A stretch of DNA of 52,574 nucleotides. It comes from Burkholderiales bacterium (lineage in GTDB: Bacteria > Pseudomonadota > Gammaproteobacteria > Burkholderiales > UBA11063). Below, one piece after another: positions 26,989 to 35,752 of the stretch. Within the stretch, counting starts at the first letter, position 1; each line of letters opens with the position of its first letter. The notes under the pieces are model-generated. The model did no database searches. It was not told the DNA's origin and saw only the letters and a list, made by a program, of their open reading frames with translations. The position numbers and the translations under genes are program-made. The stretch spans positions 1 through 52,574 of the forward strand of contig JAIEPY010000046.1 in NCBI GenBank assembly GCA_019748155.1, read 5' to 3'.

Positions 26989-28314
26989 ATGAAAACATTA
27001 TATCGCGGTAAAATTTTTACATTTAATCAACAAGCTAGTTTACAAAATTTACAGGGAGTGATCCCGGATGCCTTATTCGTAAATGATGAGCGCTTCACTT
27101 TTCTACGTGACGGAGCAATTATTGTTGAGAATGGTAAAATTAGTGCGGTTGGCGATTATAGTGAGATTAGCTCACTACTGCGCGCGGAAGATAAAACTGT
27201 TGATTACCGCGGTAAACTAATTGCACCGGGATTTATTGATACCCATATTCATGCGACTCAGACTTCAAGTGTAAGTGCTTATGGAGAAAAATTATTAACT
27301 TGGTTAGATAATTACGTTTTTCCCAGCGAAGTTGCGTTTAATAGCGAACAATCAGGTCGTCGTGAATATGATATTTTATTAAAACAATTATTTAAAAATG
27401 GCACGACTTCAATCTGTGCTTATTTACCAACCTCATATGATGGTGCTGATTTGGTTTTTGAAATGACCGACCAATATAATATGCGGGTAATCATGGGCAA
27501 TACTATTATGACCGATGGTAATGCTAAGTTAATTACTGACCCGCAAACTAGCATGAAAATCAGTGAAAAGCTCTATAATAAATGGCACGGAGTTAACCGC
27601 TCATCATATGCTTTAACTCCGCGTTTTGCATTGAGTTGTACCGATGAAACATTAGGCTTATGCCGTGAGTTTATGGAATCACATCCTGATGCGTACGTAC
27701 AAAGTCATTTATGTGAAAATATCAATGAAATCGCCGATACGGTAGCTAAATTCTCATGGGCAAAAGATTATCTCGAAGTATATGAGAAATCTGGTTTAGT
27801 TAATGCACGCTCAATTTATGGGCATTGTATTCATTTATCAGAGAGTGAATGGAGTCGGATGGTCGAAAAACAAGCAATTTTTGCTAATTGTCCAGTAAGT
27901 AACAATTATCTGGGAAGTGGCCTGTTTAATTATCAAAAAGCAGTACAGCTAGATGCTAAGCTTACTCTAGCAACTGACTGGGGTGCTGGTAATACTTTGT
28001 CTATGTTACGGGTTATGGATGATGCGTATAAAGTTGCAATGCTTAATTCTTTCAAACTAGAAACATTAACTCGCTGGTATTCTTGCACTTTAGGTGCTGC
28101 GAAAGCTTTAGGTGTTGGACAGCATATTGGTAGTCTTGAAGTTGGTAAAGAAGCGGATTTTATTGTGTTTGATCCAGCACAAAATGAGTTGTTAAATTAT
28201 CGTTTGGAAAGTAGTTTTGATTTATTGGATTATTTATTTTCACTAAGTTCATTGGGTGATGACCGGATTGTTGCCGCAACTTATGTTTATGGTAATAAAG
28301 TTCATGGTGAATAA
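26989..28314 (+). CDS. guaD: Guanine deaminase
   Basis: Zinc amidohydrolase converting guanine to xanthine and ammonia. It has 441 residues, typical for the family. The signature PGFIDTHIHATQTSSVSAYG carries zinc ligands H86 and H88, followed by LLTWLDNYVFPSE. Further sites are VQSHLCENINEI, YGHCIHLSE and LATDWGAGNTLSMLRVM. The LTPRFALSCTDETL segment, with its arginine, marks guanine-specific members. GAGGGTCC precedes the ATG. It is a second amidohydrolase in this stretch besides mtaD, so deamination of purines is a local theme. Confidence 0.93.
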   Translation: MKTLYRGKIFTFNQQASLQNLQGVIPDALFVNDERFTFLRDGAIIVENGKISAVGDYSEISSLLRAEDKTVDYRGKLIAPGFIDTHIHATQTSSVSAYGEKLLTWLDNYVFPSEVAFNSEQSGRREYDILLKQLFKNGTTSICAYLPTSYDGADLVFEMTDQYNMRVIMGNTIMTDGNAKLITDPQTSMKISEKLYNKWHGVNRSSYALTPRFALSCTDETLGLCREFMESHPDAYVQSHLCENINEIADTVAKFSWAKDYLEVYEKSGLVNARSIYGHCIHLSESEWSRMVEKQAIFANCPVSNNYLGSGLFNYQKAVQLDAKLTLATDWGAGNTLSMLRVMDDAYKVAMLNSFKLETLTRWYSCTLGAAKALGVGQHIGSLEVGKEADFIVFDPAQNELLNYRLESSFDLLDYLFSLSSLGDDRIVAATYVYGNKVHGE

Positions 28315-28362
28315 TTCCATGCAACTCAGGTGAAGATTAATTAGCCTTTGAGTTATAAATAA

Positions 28363-28391
28363 AAAGGGCACTATGGAAAATAGTGCTCTTT
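28363..28391. terminator. Bidirectional terminator between guaD and the small secreted protein gene
   Basis: An 11-bp stem, AAAGGGCACTA/TAGTGCTCTTT with one G-T pair, has a 7-base loop. T residues follow on both strands (five on the minus strand). It lies between converging genes. Confidence 0.82.
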
Positions 28392-28415
28392 GGCGTTTAA
28401 ATAACTGGATAGAAA

Positions 28416-28703
28416 TTAATCATCAATTTTGCAGTAATCTAATTTACTTTCAATAAAGTTACATTTCATATCATAGTTATGTGGTGCTGACGCATAAAAT
28501 TCAAGCTCAGTTTCTACTTTACCATTGTGGTGATCGTGATCCACATCATATGGTTTGCAATATTTAGTCATATCTCCAATGGTAGAACTTGTTTTTACTT
28601 GATAAGTATTACACATGATTTTTTCTTGTTGTAAGTTAGCTAGTCGATCGGCAAAAACAATACTAGCGTTGATAGATAAAAGTGTGAAGATGATTTTTTT
28701 CAT
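28416..28703 (-). CDS. Small exported four-cysteine protein of unknown function
   Basis: A 95-residue protein with a signal peptide (MKKIIFTLLSINASIVFA). The mature part of about 77 residues has four cysteines (IMCNTY, KYCKPY, MKCNF, DYCKID), enough for two disulfides, and a DHDHHNGK patch that could bind a metal. No family recognised. AAGGAATT lies upstream of the ATG. Alone on its strand, it is bounded by a terminator. Confidence 0.66.
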   Translation of the reverse strand: MKKIIFTLLSINASIVFADRLANLQQEKIMCNTYQVKTSSTIGDMTKYCKPYDVDHDHHNGKVETELEFYASAPHNYDMKCNFIESKLDYCKIDD

Positions 28704-29047
28704 TGTACAATTCCTTCTAAATATAAAGTTATGTAAACCTGTTGCGTTATACAGTTACTACAAAAATATCACTTATTATAAGCTGATATTTTTGCGTGTA
28801 ATAATCTGCAAACTGCATGTTCTATAATTGAGATTGTAGCATTCATGCCTGACTATTAGCAAGAGACATTTTTGTTTATTGCACATTTTGGCTGTTTAAG
28901 TGTATCAATTATGACTTAATGCCTTACCAAAGACCATGTTCACTAAAGGTAATGGTTATTTAGTATTTAAAATAAACATAAACATACATTTATATGAGAA
29001 AATCAGAGTAATTACAGAGTTTAAAAATATAAACATGGAATTACGAT

Positions 29048-30319
29048 ATGCTATCACGAGGCTTGACTCCCAATATACCAGTTGGTAAAGCACCGCGCTT
29101 ATATGTTTTAGCGCTGGGGTTAGTCATGGAATATACCTGTTTATTGTTAATTTTATTTGATCAACGCAGATTGGCATTAACCATTTTTTGTACTGATGAA
29201 AAATATCCTGCCATCGTTTACTTTGAGCTTATTTTTGGCAGTGTTTATCTGTTGAGTAATCTAATCGTTCTCTTCGCTGTGAAATCCAAATTAATTAGTA
29301 AATTAGTACATAAGCCACAACATATAATTTATTCGGCTACTACGCTGTGTGCGTTCTTTTTTATGCTGCTTTTACTAACCCCACAAATCTTTATTCTTCG
29401 GTTTAGTTTATTTATTTTATTTATGCTGCTATTTCTCTTTCTTCATGTCTATGAACAATTATTAGCGATATTTTGTTTGCTAAATGTTATTCGTACTAAG
29501 GAACAATATCGTGATTTTGCCAATATCTTTTTTATGATTATTGGAATTAGTATTATTTTTGCCAAATCAATTCATGATGTGACCAATTATTTTGTAGATT
29601 TAGACTTACGAGTATTTTTTTCCTTTTTACCATTAGCGATTTTGGGCATAATTTCGATTTTATTCAGCCGACAATTTAGCTTTAAAATTAATTCTTATGA
29701 TATTAAACGTCTAAGTCATGTGATGCGCTTGCTTAAAGATTCATGGAAAGAGCAAATTACGCGATTAGTCGCCAATTTGGCTATTGGTGCTTTTATGGTT
29801 GAATGGTATACAAATACTCCCAATCAAGCTTATATCTATTTGGGCTGGAATAGCCACGTGAGTAATTTGTTAAGCCTGACCAATAATATTGTGGCATTAT
29901 TAATGGTTTATTTTTATAATCTCTTGATTAATCGGGTTAATAAACAGATTTGGCTGGCAATTATTTTGCTTGCATTTATTTTATGTGATTTTGTTACTGA
30001 CTTAATGCCAGGCGGAAGTTATTTTGTGATTGGTGCATTTTTCTTTATGTCGATATTATTTAATTTGATTATTAAAACTATCAATCAATTAATTCATTAT
30101 CGTATTCATGATTTGAAATTAAATATATTTTCTTTAATCTGGGCAAGCGGTATTGGAACTGTTTTCTTTTGTTTCTTATTTGATACTCTAAATTTGGTAA
30201 TAATGCATAATACCTTGGATATTTCGGATGGTGTTATGTCCAATATCACAATTGGCGTGGTTATACTTCTCTGTTTATTTGCAATGAGCAGAGTTACTAA
30301 GATAAGTAAACAATTATAG
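29048..30319 (+). CDS. Polytopic inner-membrane protein, possible MFS-type transporter
   Basis: A 423-residue protein with about 12 hydrophobic segments, for example LYVLALGLVMEYTCLLLILF, FSLFILFMLLFLFLHVYE and LAIILLAFILCDFVTDLMPG. A basic cytoplasmic loop (KINSYDIKRLSHVMRLLKDSWKEQ) lies halfway. Twelve segments with a central loop recall the major facilitator layout, and MLSRGLTPNIPVGKAPRLYV leads into the first helix, but I find no family signature. TGGAATTA precedes the ATG. It lies alone between the small secreted protein and the chitinase. Confidence 0.6.
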   Translation: MLSRGLTPNIPVGKAPRLYVLALGLVMEYTCLLLILFDQRRLALTIFCTDEKYPAIVYFELIFGSVYLLSNLIVLFAVKSKLISKLVHKPQHIIYSATTLCAFFFMLLLLTPQIFILRFSLFILFMLLFLFLHVYEQLLAIFCLLNVIRTKEQYRDFANIFFMIIGISIIFAKSIHDVTNYFVDLDLRVFFSFLPLAILGIISILFSRQFSFKINSYDIKRLSHVMRLLKDSWKEQITRLVANLAIGAFMVEWYTNTPNQAYIYLGWNSHVSNLLSLTNNIVALLMVYFYNLLINRVNKQIWLAIILLAFILCDFVTDLMPGGSYFVIGAFFFMSILFNLIIKTINQLIHYRIHDLKLNIFSLIWASGIGTVFFCFLFDTLNLVIMHNTLDISDGVMSNITIGVVILLCLFAMSRVTKISKQL

Positions 30320-30432
30320 AAGTGGAATTATTTTATAGGGTTATGTTGTAGCAGTCATTTAGTATTTTATCCATAATATTTCGATTTGTGCTTGTCCCGC
30401 GTAAAAACGCAGTTATAATTTTTTAGGTTCAC

Positions 30433-30470
30433 AGCTATAATCTGCCTTGCAAATGAGACAGATTATAGCT
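30433..30470. other. Perfect hairpin upstream of the chitinase gene
   Basis: The 12-bp arms AGCTATAATCTG and CAGATTATAGCT surround a 14-base loop and end 43 bp before the chitinase ATG. A TTGTTT stretch follows. It may end the upstream transporter transcript, form a 5' leader structure, or act as an operator. It is too symmetric to be chance. Confidence 0.6.
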
Positions 30471-30513
30471 TTGTTTCACCTTGTTAATTTTACACCTTTA
30501 AAGGGAAAAAGAA

Positions 30514-33500
30514 ATGAAACACAAACCTAAACAACTGTGGCTGGTTCTCGGTGCTGCTTCGTTAGCACTCGGAGCATGTAACGGCGGCAGCAGTACCAAT
30601 GGAGCCACTAATTCTGGCAGCCCACAATCTACCAGCTATGCAAGCATAGCGCAAAATGCAATCCCGCAAGCATCAAACTGTATTGGAGTCAGCGCGCAAT
30701 CAATTACCGCATCGCAGTGGAATGTCGGTGGCAAAGTTACGATTAAAAATAACTGTAGCAGCAATCAAACTCTGGATGGGATTAATCTAATCATGAGTAG
30801 TGATAGCGCTAATTTAACTAGCACATTTTCACTCTATAATCTGGCGCAAAGCAACGATTTGATTGTACCCAAGTCCGGTTGGGTTGAACATTGGGTAGCG
30901 AGTAGTGCTACTACAAGTATAGTTAAAAATTCAGTTAGTGGTCGTAATGACTTATCAATTACGCTCAATACCGCTGATAAATCCGCGTATTTAATTCCCA
31001 GTGGAAGTACCGATCTAGAGTTTGGCTACAATCCGGCAGGGGTTAATCCGGGTACAATTATGTTTAAAAGTGGCGGAGGTGTTCCAGATATTCCCGGCAC
31101 GATACAGTTAACGTTAGATACTAAACAACTTAGCAGTGTGTGTACGAGTACAACGACGTGTAATATCCCAGTGCACCTAACTGGGCAAAATGGCATTTTT
31201 GATCAAGTGATTGATACGATTACTAATGCTAAAAGTGGCAAGCTGTTGAGTTATACTTTTAAGGACCTCAAATCGGGAACTTATGGATTTAGTGTAAATA
31301 GCAATGACTTACCCGCTAAAGTTCAGTTTGTTGCTCCAGCTTCATTTGCCTTAGCGTCTGGTGCAACTGTCAGTGAAAGTGCTGTGTTTAAAACAGTAAC
31401 GCTCACTACGGGTAACGTTAAATATAGCCTAGTTAAACCAAGTACCTTTTCCACCGAACAAAGCTCAGTTGCGGTACAACTAGCAGCAACTACCGGTAGT
31501 ATAGTTTATAATGGAACTAATTCATTTACTGGCGCTAATTTCAATAATGTCGAGAAAGGGAGCTATATACTAACTACTGCGTATGGTTTAGCTGATGCGC
31601 TTAACGGTAAGTATGCAAGCCCGCTTAAAAAAACTGGCATTAAGGTAACTGCGGAGAGTACCATTGATCTTGGTGCACTCAGTTATCCGACGCTTAATTC
31701 TAATGCAACCGTTACCGTAAAAGTAACTGGGCTTGCTTCTACTGACAGTGCCGCGGTTAAACTTACTGATAACTTAAATGGTGTAAGCTACCTGTATAAT
31801 CAAATTAACCTTAAAACTGGTTCTACTGCCTTGAAGCTTCTTGAGAGTGACAATCTAGTATTAAATATTATTACTTCTGCTAAGTACAAACCAATTGCAG
31901 CACTTAATTATAGCGTAGTAAAAAATGGTGTGATTACATTAAACTTTGAATCTGCTAATCAGCCACTACCTCCAGAGAGTGGTGCTTACTATAACTACGC
32001 GATTACCAAAGATCAGTATGGAAATCCAGTTTTAGGCTTTAATATTTATGGTATCAGTTCTGCGATTAAGAAAGTAACGCTGAACTCAAGTGTTGCGCCA
32101 AAACCTGGCGGCTTCCCAAGCTGCTTTGGCGTTGCCGCAGGGCAATATACGATTGCTAGTAGTGATGATAGTGCAAAACAACAGTATCAAACTGAATTTT
32201 CTCCCGCCGGAGGAACAACATTTAGTCTGACAAATCATAGCTGTGGTAATTTCCTCTATCAGGATAGTAAAAACTATGCTTTTGTGATGCGCTCGCAATT
32301 GGAAACTTCTGGAACAACTCTGCCAGATATCTTATTCCCATCCGTTTCTGGGGTTACGGTGGAATTAGCCAATGGTCAGAAAGTAAGTTTACCTGAAAAA
32401 CGTGAAATCATTTCTAATGTTGACCCTGGTCATGGCAAAGTACTACAAGGCTACTATGCTAGCTGGGGAATTTACAATGGCATGAACTTCGGGCCGGATA
32501 AGATACCATATACTCGGTTTAATACGCTTAATTATGCTTTTACTTACTTTAAACCAGATACTGGTGAAATTTATGCTGGTGATTATAATGCCGATGGTAC
32601 AGCATTAGCAATGATAGCGCAGGAGATTCGTAAATATCCTTATCTGAAAGTGTATTTATCAACTGGTGGCTGGACTAATTTCAAAAATGGAGCGCCAGTT
32701 AATGCAGATACGATGTTTGATACACTTACTTCTTCTGATGTCCGAATTACTAAATTTGCAACGACGTTAGTTGCGGCAATGACGAAGCTCGGTTTTCAGG
32801 GTGTGAATGTGGACTGGGAATGGTGGGCTAGTACTTCACCAGACCGATTTAGTGCTGGTCAAGCTCAGCGGATGTTAAAACTTTATACGGCAGTGCGCCA
32901 AGCTTTAGATGCTCAGGGTGCTAAAGATGGTAAACACTATGACTTTGATATTGCCGTTGGTGCGGGTAAAGACAAAATTATTGCTCCAGAACGTGTTTAT
33001 CCCGGTTATTGGAATCAAGTCTATGCCTTGGTTGATCATATTGGGCTAATGTCTTATGATATGCATGGTGGTTGGGATGTTAATCAACCAGCATATTTCC
33101 AAGCGCCATGGAAAATGGAAGCGGGTAATCCGTATACCGCGACTGGTTATGACGTAAGCAGTGCCTTGGCGGGCTATCAATCTTATATCAGCGCCAAGCC
33201 GTTGAGTAAATTCCAGATTGGAGTTCCAGCTTATGGTCGTGCTTTGCAAGTTGCTAACCTTAGTAATGGTGGATTATTGCAAACTGGTGTTGCGGATGGA
33301 GTTGGACAGCGAACAGCAGAACCCAGCCTCTGGGATTACAAATGTATTATAAATGCTGCGGTATGTCCCCAATCCGGTCAACGCACGCATTCTTTAACTT
33401 TGGTTGATCAAAACTCTACTGGTGTCAATAAAACCCTATGGGGTAAATACTCCAAAGATAATTCTTATGAGCCGTGGGGTTATGGTGTTGCAGGTGGTCA

Positions 33501-33666
33501 GAGTAATGTATTTATGACTTACGATGATACTTATTCAGTTAGCAGAAAGACTCAGGAGGCGAAAGCCCTTGGCTTAGGTGGAATGATGCTGTGGGAGATT
33601 GATGGTGATGCGAGTGATGATGCTCATTCATTAGCAAAGGCTATGTCGAATGAATTAGCCAGATAG
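30514..33666 (+). CDS. Large GH18 chitinase lipoprotein
   Basis: A 1050-residue surface or periplasmic lipoprotein (lipobox LGAC, then GGSS linker). The catalytic GH18 barrel begins at about residue 640 (GKVLQGYYASWG). Substrate-site motifs: YLSTGGW (714-720), the catalytic strand GFQGVNVDWE (760-769) with acid E769 and D767, MSYD (846-849) and a late MMLWEIDGD. The usual DxxDxDxE reads QGVNVDWE, so the first two Asp are Gln and Asn. Residues about 45-185 look like a cellulose/chitin-binding-like beta domain, and 190-480 hold Ig-like beta repeats. ATG follows AAAGGGAAAAAG. Chitin binding by the N-terminal part is inferred. Confidence 0.9.
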   Translation: MKHKPKQLWLVLGAASLALGACNGGSSTNGATNSGSPQSTSYASIAQNAIPQASNCIGVSAQSITASQWNVGGKVTIKNNCSSNQTLDGINLIMSSDSANLTSTFSLYNLAQSNDLIVPKSGWVEHWVASSATTSIVKNSVSGRNDLSITLNTADKSAYLIPSGSTDLEFGYNPAGVNPGTIMFKSGGGVPDIPGTIQLTLDTKQLSSVCTSTTTCNIPVHLTGQNGIFDQVIDTITNAKSGKLLSYTFKDLKSGTYGFSVNSNDLPAKVQFVAPASFALASGATVSESAVFKTVTLTTGNVKYSLVKPSTFSTEQSSVAVQLAATTGSIVYNGTNSFTGANFNNVEKGSYILTTAYGLADALNGKYASPLKKTGIKVTAESTIDLGALSYPTLNSNATVTVKVTGLASTDSAAVKLTDNLNGVSYLYNQINLKTGSTALKLLESDNLVLNIITSAKYKPIAALNYSVVKNGVITLNFESANQPLPPESGAYYNYAITKDQYGNPVLGFNIYGISSAIKKVTLNSSVAPKPGGFPSCFGVAAGQYTIASSDDSAKQQYQTEFSPAGGTTFSLTNHSCGNFLYQDSKNYAFVMRSQLETSGTTLPDILFPSVSGVTVELANGQKVSLPEKREIISNVDPGHGKVLQGYYASWGIYNGMNFGPDKIPYTRFNTLNYAFTYFKPDTGEIYAGDYNADGTALAMIAQEIRKYPYLKVYLSTGGWTNFKNGAPVNADTMFDTLTSSDVRITKFATTLVAAMTKLGFQGVNVDWEWWASTSPDRFSAGQAQRMLKLYTAVRQALDAQGAKDGKHYDFDIAVGAGKDKIIAPERVYPGYWNQVYALVDHIGLMSYDMHGGWDVNQPAYFQAPWKMEAGNPYTATGYDVSSALAGYQSYISAKPLSKFQIGVPAYGRALQVANLSNGGLLQTGVADGVGQRTAEPSLWDYKCIINAAVCPQSGQRTHSLTLVDQNSTGVNKTLWGKYSKDNSYEPWGYGVAGGQSNVFMTYDDTYSVSRKTQEAKALGLGGMMLWEIDGDASDDAHSLAKAMSNELAR

Positions 33667-33692
33667 TTAAGGCTGCTTAGGAAAAAACTATC

Positions 33693-33727
33693 GCAGAGTA
33701 ATGCTTAAATTTTAAACATTACTCTGC
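33693..33727 (+). terminator. Hairpin after the chitinase gene, probable transcript end
   Basis: A perfect 11-bp stem, GCAGAGTAATG/CATTACTCTGC, has a 13-base loop 26 bp after the stop. There is no T tract, so termination by this hairpin alone is uncertain. Confidence 0.5.
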
Positions 33728-33892
33728 TAATTCGTGAAATAATAATCTAAGCAAATAGCTTGCTAGTATTGACTCATGTGCTATAATTCTAAAAGCTTAG
33801 TTGAATTAGGTGTAGCAGATTAATTATATATCCAGTCAGATTATTCTACACCCCCAATTTAATTAATTGTGATAAGCGATCCGGAGGATAAA

Positions 33893-34819
33893 ATGCTCGA
33901 CTTCATATATGATGATCTAGACTTGTTTGTAAAATTAGTTGAAATCGGAAATATTACGCTTGCGGCACAAAAGTTGAATTTAACTAGAGCTACTTTAAAA
34001 CAAAGAGTTAAACAACTAGAAAAATGCCTTGGATATGAATTAATTTATCATGGTAATCGTAAGTTTGAGCTAACAAAAAATGGCAGTATGATTTATGCTA
34101 AATTTGCTAGTAGTATGCACCAGCTCCAAGAGTCCATCCAAAGTATCCATTCTCTTGATAAAGGTCAGAAATCATTTGGGATTATAAGGTTAGCATTGCC
34201 CGGTGCTTTTATGCACTCCATCTTGTCCTTACACTTAAACTCTTTTCTGGATAAACACCCCAACGTTTCTTTAAGTATCAGTTACCGTACATTAGGTCGT
34301 TCTGATCTAATTAATAATCAATTTGATTTAGCAATCTGTAATAGTCTGCCCGAATTACAAAGTGTAAAAGTAAGAAAATTAGGCGATGAGTACCTAAAGT
34401 TTTATGCCCACCCTCGCTATATAGAATTGTATGGGGCACCCAAATCTATAGCCGATCTGAATAAACACAAATGTATTGGTTACTTGTATAATAAGAAGCC
34501 CCTCAATAAACTGCTGGCAACCAATTTACAAACTGCTAAAGAAACGTCTTTCATTTTAAATGCCCAGCTTTATTTTGATTCTACTCAATCCATGCTTCAG
34601 ATTGCGAGCAAGGGTGAGTTTATAGTTTATTTGCCACGAAGCCTAGCGCACAATTTAATTAAAAAGGGGGAGCTAGTTGAGATTTTACCCCAGTATTCAG
34701 TTTTTTCTTATTCGCGCTATCTAATAAGCCATTCTGGTGTACGCAGCAAAATCGAGCATGAACTCATTGATTTTATTGATGAAGTATATAAAAATTATGA
34801 AAATGATAAATATAGGTAA
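33893..34819 (+). CDS. LysR-family transcriptional regulator (first of a tandem pair)
   Basis: A 308-residue DNA-binding regulator. The winged helix-turn-helix at residues 8-70 reads DLDLFVKLVEIGNITLAAQKLNLTRATLKQRVKQLE. A periplasmic-binding-like effector domain follows from about 95 (GIIRLALPGAF). It starts at ATG 33893 behind GGAGG; the in-frame GTG 33869 is rejected. The second LysR gene begins 8 bp after its stop, so the two are translated from one message. The targets are unknown; the chitinase and the neighbouring lipoprotein genes are candidates by position. Confidence 0.88.
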   Translation: MLDFIYDDLDLFVKLVEIGNITLAAQKLNLTRATLKQRVKQLEKCLGYELIYHGNRKFELTKNGSMIYAKFASSMHQLQESIQSIHSLDKGQKSFGIIRLALPGAFMHSILSLHLNSFLDKHPNVSLSISYRTLGRSDLINNQFDLAICNSLPELQSVKVRKLGDEYLKFYAHPRYIELYGAPKSIADLNKHKCIGYLYNKKPLNKLLATNLQTAKETSFILNAQLYFDSTQSMLQIASKGEFIVYLPRSLAHNLIKKGELVEILPQYSVFSYSRYLISHSGVRSKIEHELIDFIDEVYKNYENDKYR

Positions 34820-34826
34820 GTTTAAT

Positions 34827-35714
34827 ATGTACAACGACATTTTCTTATTCATTAAATTAGTTGATTTAGAGAGCTATAGTACAACTGCTAAAATCTTACA
34901 TTTACAACAATCAACTATAACTCGTAAGATACAAACTCTGGAAGAAAAGTTAAACGTAAGGCTATTTCATAGAAATACCCATAGCTTAACTCTGACTGAA
35001 GCTGGTCATAATTTATATAATAAATTCAAATATTATGAGCAATTTCTAAGTAATAATTTACAAGCTATGCGCACTTTGACAGATAATGATTTCTCTGGAA
35101 TTATTCGAGTGGCCTTAGCCCCCATCGTAGCTGAACAGTTAGTTATTCCCCAATTAGCTGACTTTAATGCTCAGTTTCCAAAAATTTCATTACATATTAC
35201 TATGCGTGCCACAAGTTTTGACCTGATAAAAGAAGGTTTTGATATCGCGCTTGGCGTTAGAAAATTAGCTAATTCTGATATCATTGATGAAAAGATATTA
35301 AAAAAATTTCAGATAAAATTATTTACCACCAGCGAGTATGGGGCCAAGCACAAACTACCTCAGTTTCCAGAGGATTTACATCAGCATAAGCTAATTAATG
35401 GTGCAATTGATCGGCAAAACAAAAAATTCATTATAAAAAATTTAGTCACTCAAAAAGAAGAAACAATATATCTTAACTCACGCATAAACCATGATGACGT
35501 TTATTTATCAATTAGGCTCGCAGAAAATGGTGACTTTATTTTTGGTGCACCCGATTGTATAATGCAAGAAAGAGTAAAATCGGGTAAATTTATAGAAGTT
35601 TTACCCGATTATGTGCTTAAAGAAATTCCATGCTACCTCACTCAAAACATAATAACACAAAATTCTTTAACCCGTAAATTTGCTCAGTTTCTTAGCCAAT
35701 GCATTTTGGAATAA
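34827..35714 (+). CDS. LysR-family transcriptional regulator (second of a tandem pair)
   Basis: A 295-residue regulator of the same family: HTH region at residues 5-60 (FLFIKLVDLESYSTTAKILHLQQSTITRKIQTLEEKLNVRLFHR) and effector domain from about 90 (GIIRVALAPIVAEQLVIP). It is only distantly similar to its neighbour, so the pair is not a recent duplication, although both follow the same plan. The start at 34827 lies 8 bp after the previous stop, with AGGTAAG upstream. Tandem LysR genes are unusual and may form heteromers or control divergent targets; that is inference. Confidence 0.88.
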   Translation: MYNDIFLFIKLVDLESYSTTAKILHLQQSTITRKIQTLEEKLNVRLFHRNTHSLTLTEAGHNLYNKFKYYEQFLSNNLQAMRTLTDNDFSGIIRVALAPIVAEQLVIPQLADFNAQFPKISLHITMRATSFDLIKEGFDIALGVRKLANSDIIDEKILKKFQIKLFTTSEYGAKHKLPQFPEDLHQHKLINGAIDRQNKKFIIKNLVTQKEETIYLNSRINHDDVYLSIRLAENGDFIFGAPDCIMQERVKSGKFIEVLPDYVLKEIPCYLTQNIITQNSLTRKFAQFLSQCILE

Positions 35715-35752
35715 ACTGTTTATTTGATTGAATTAATCATCTTTAGTCATAT

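Noticed and set aside
28615-28827. A 70-codon plus-strand frame opposite the small secreted protein
   Set aside because: The minus-strand product has a clear signal peptide and a ribosome-binding site; this frame has neither.
35715-35752. Small TGATT/AATCA palindrome between the second LysR gene and the 917-residue lipoprotein gene
   Set aside because: The stem is too short and has no T run, so it cannot be supported as a terminator.
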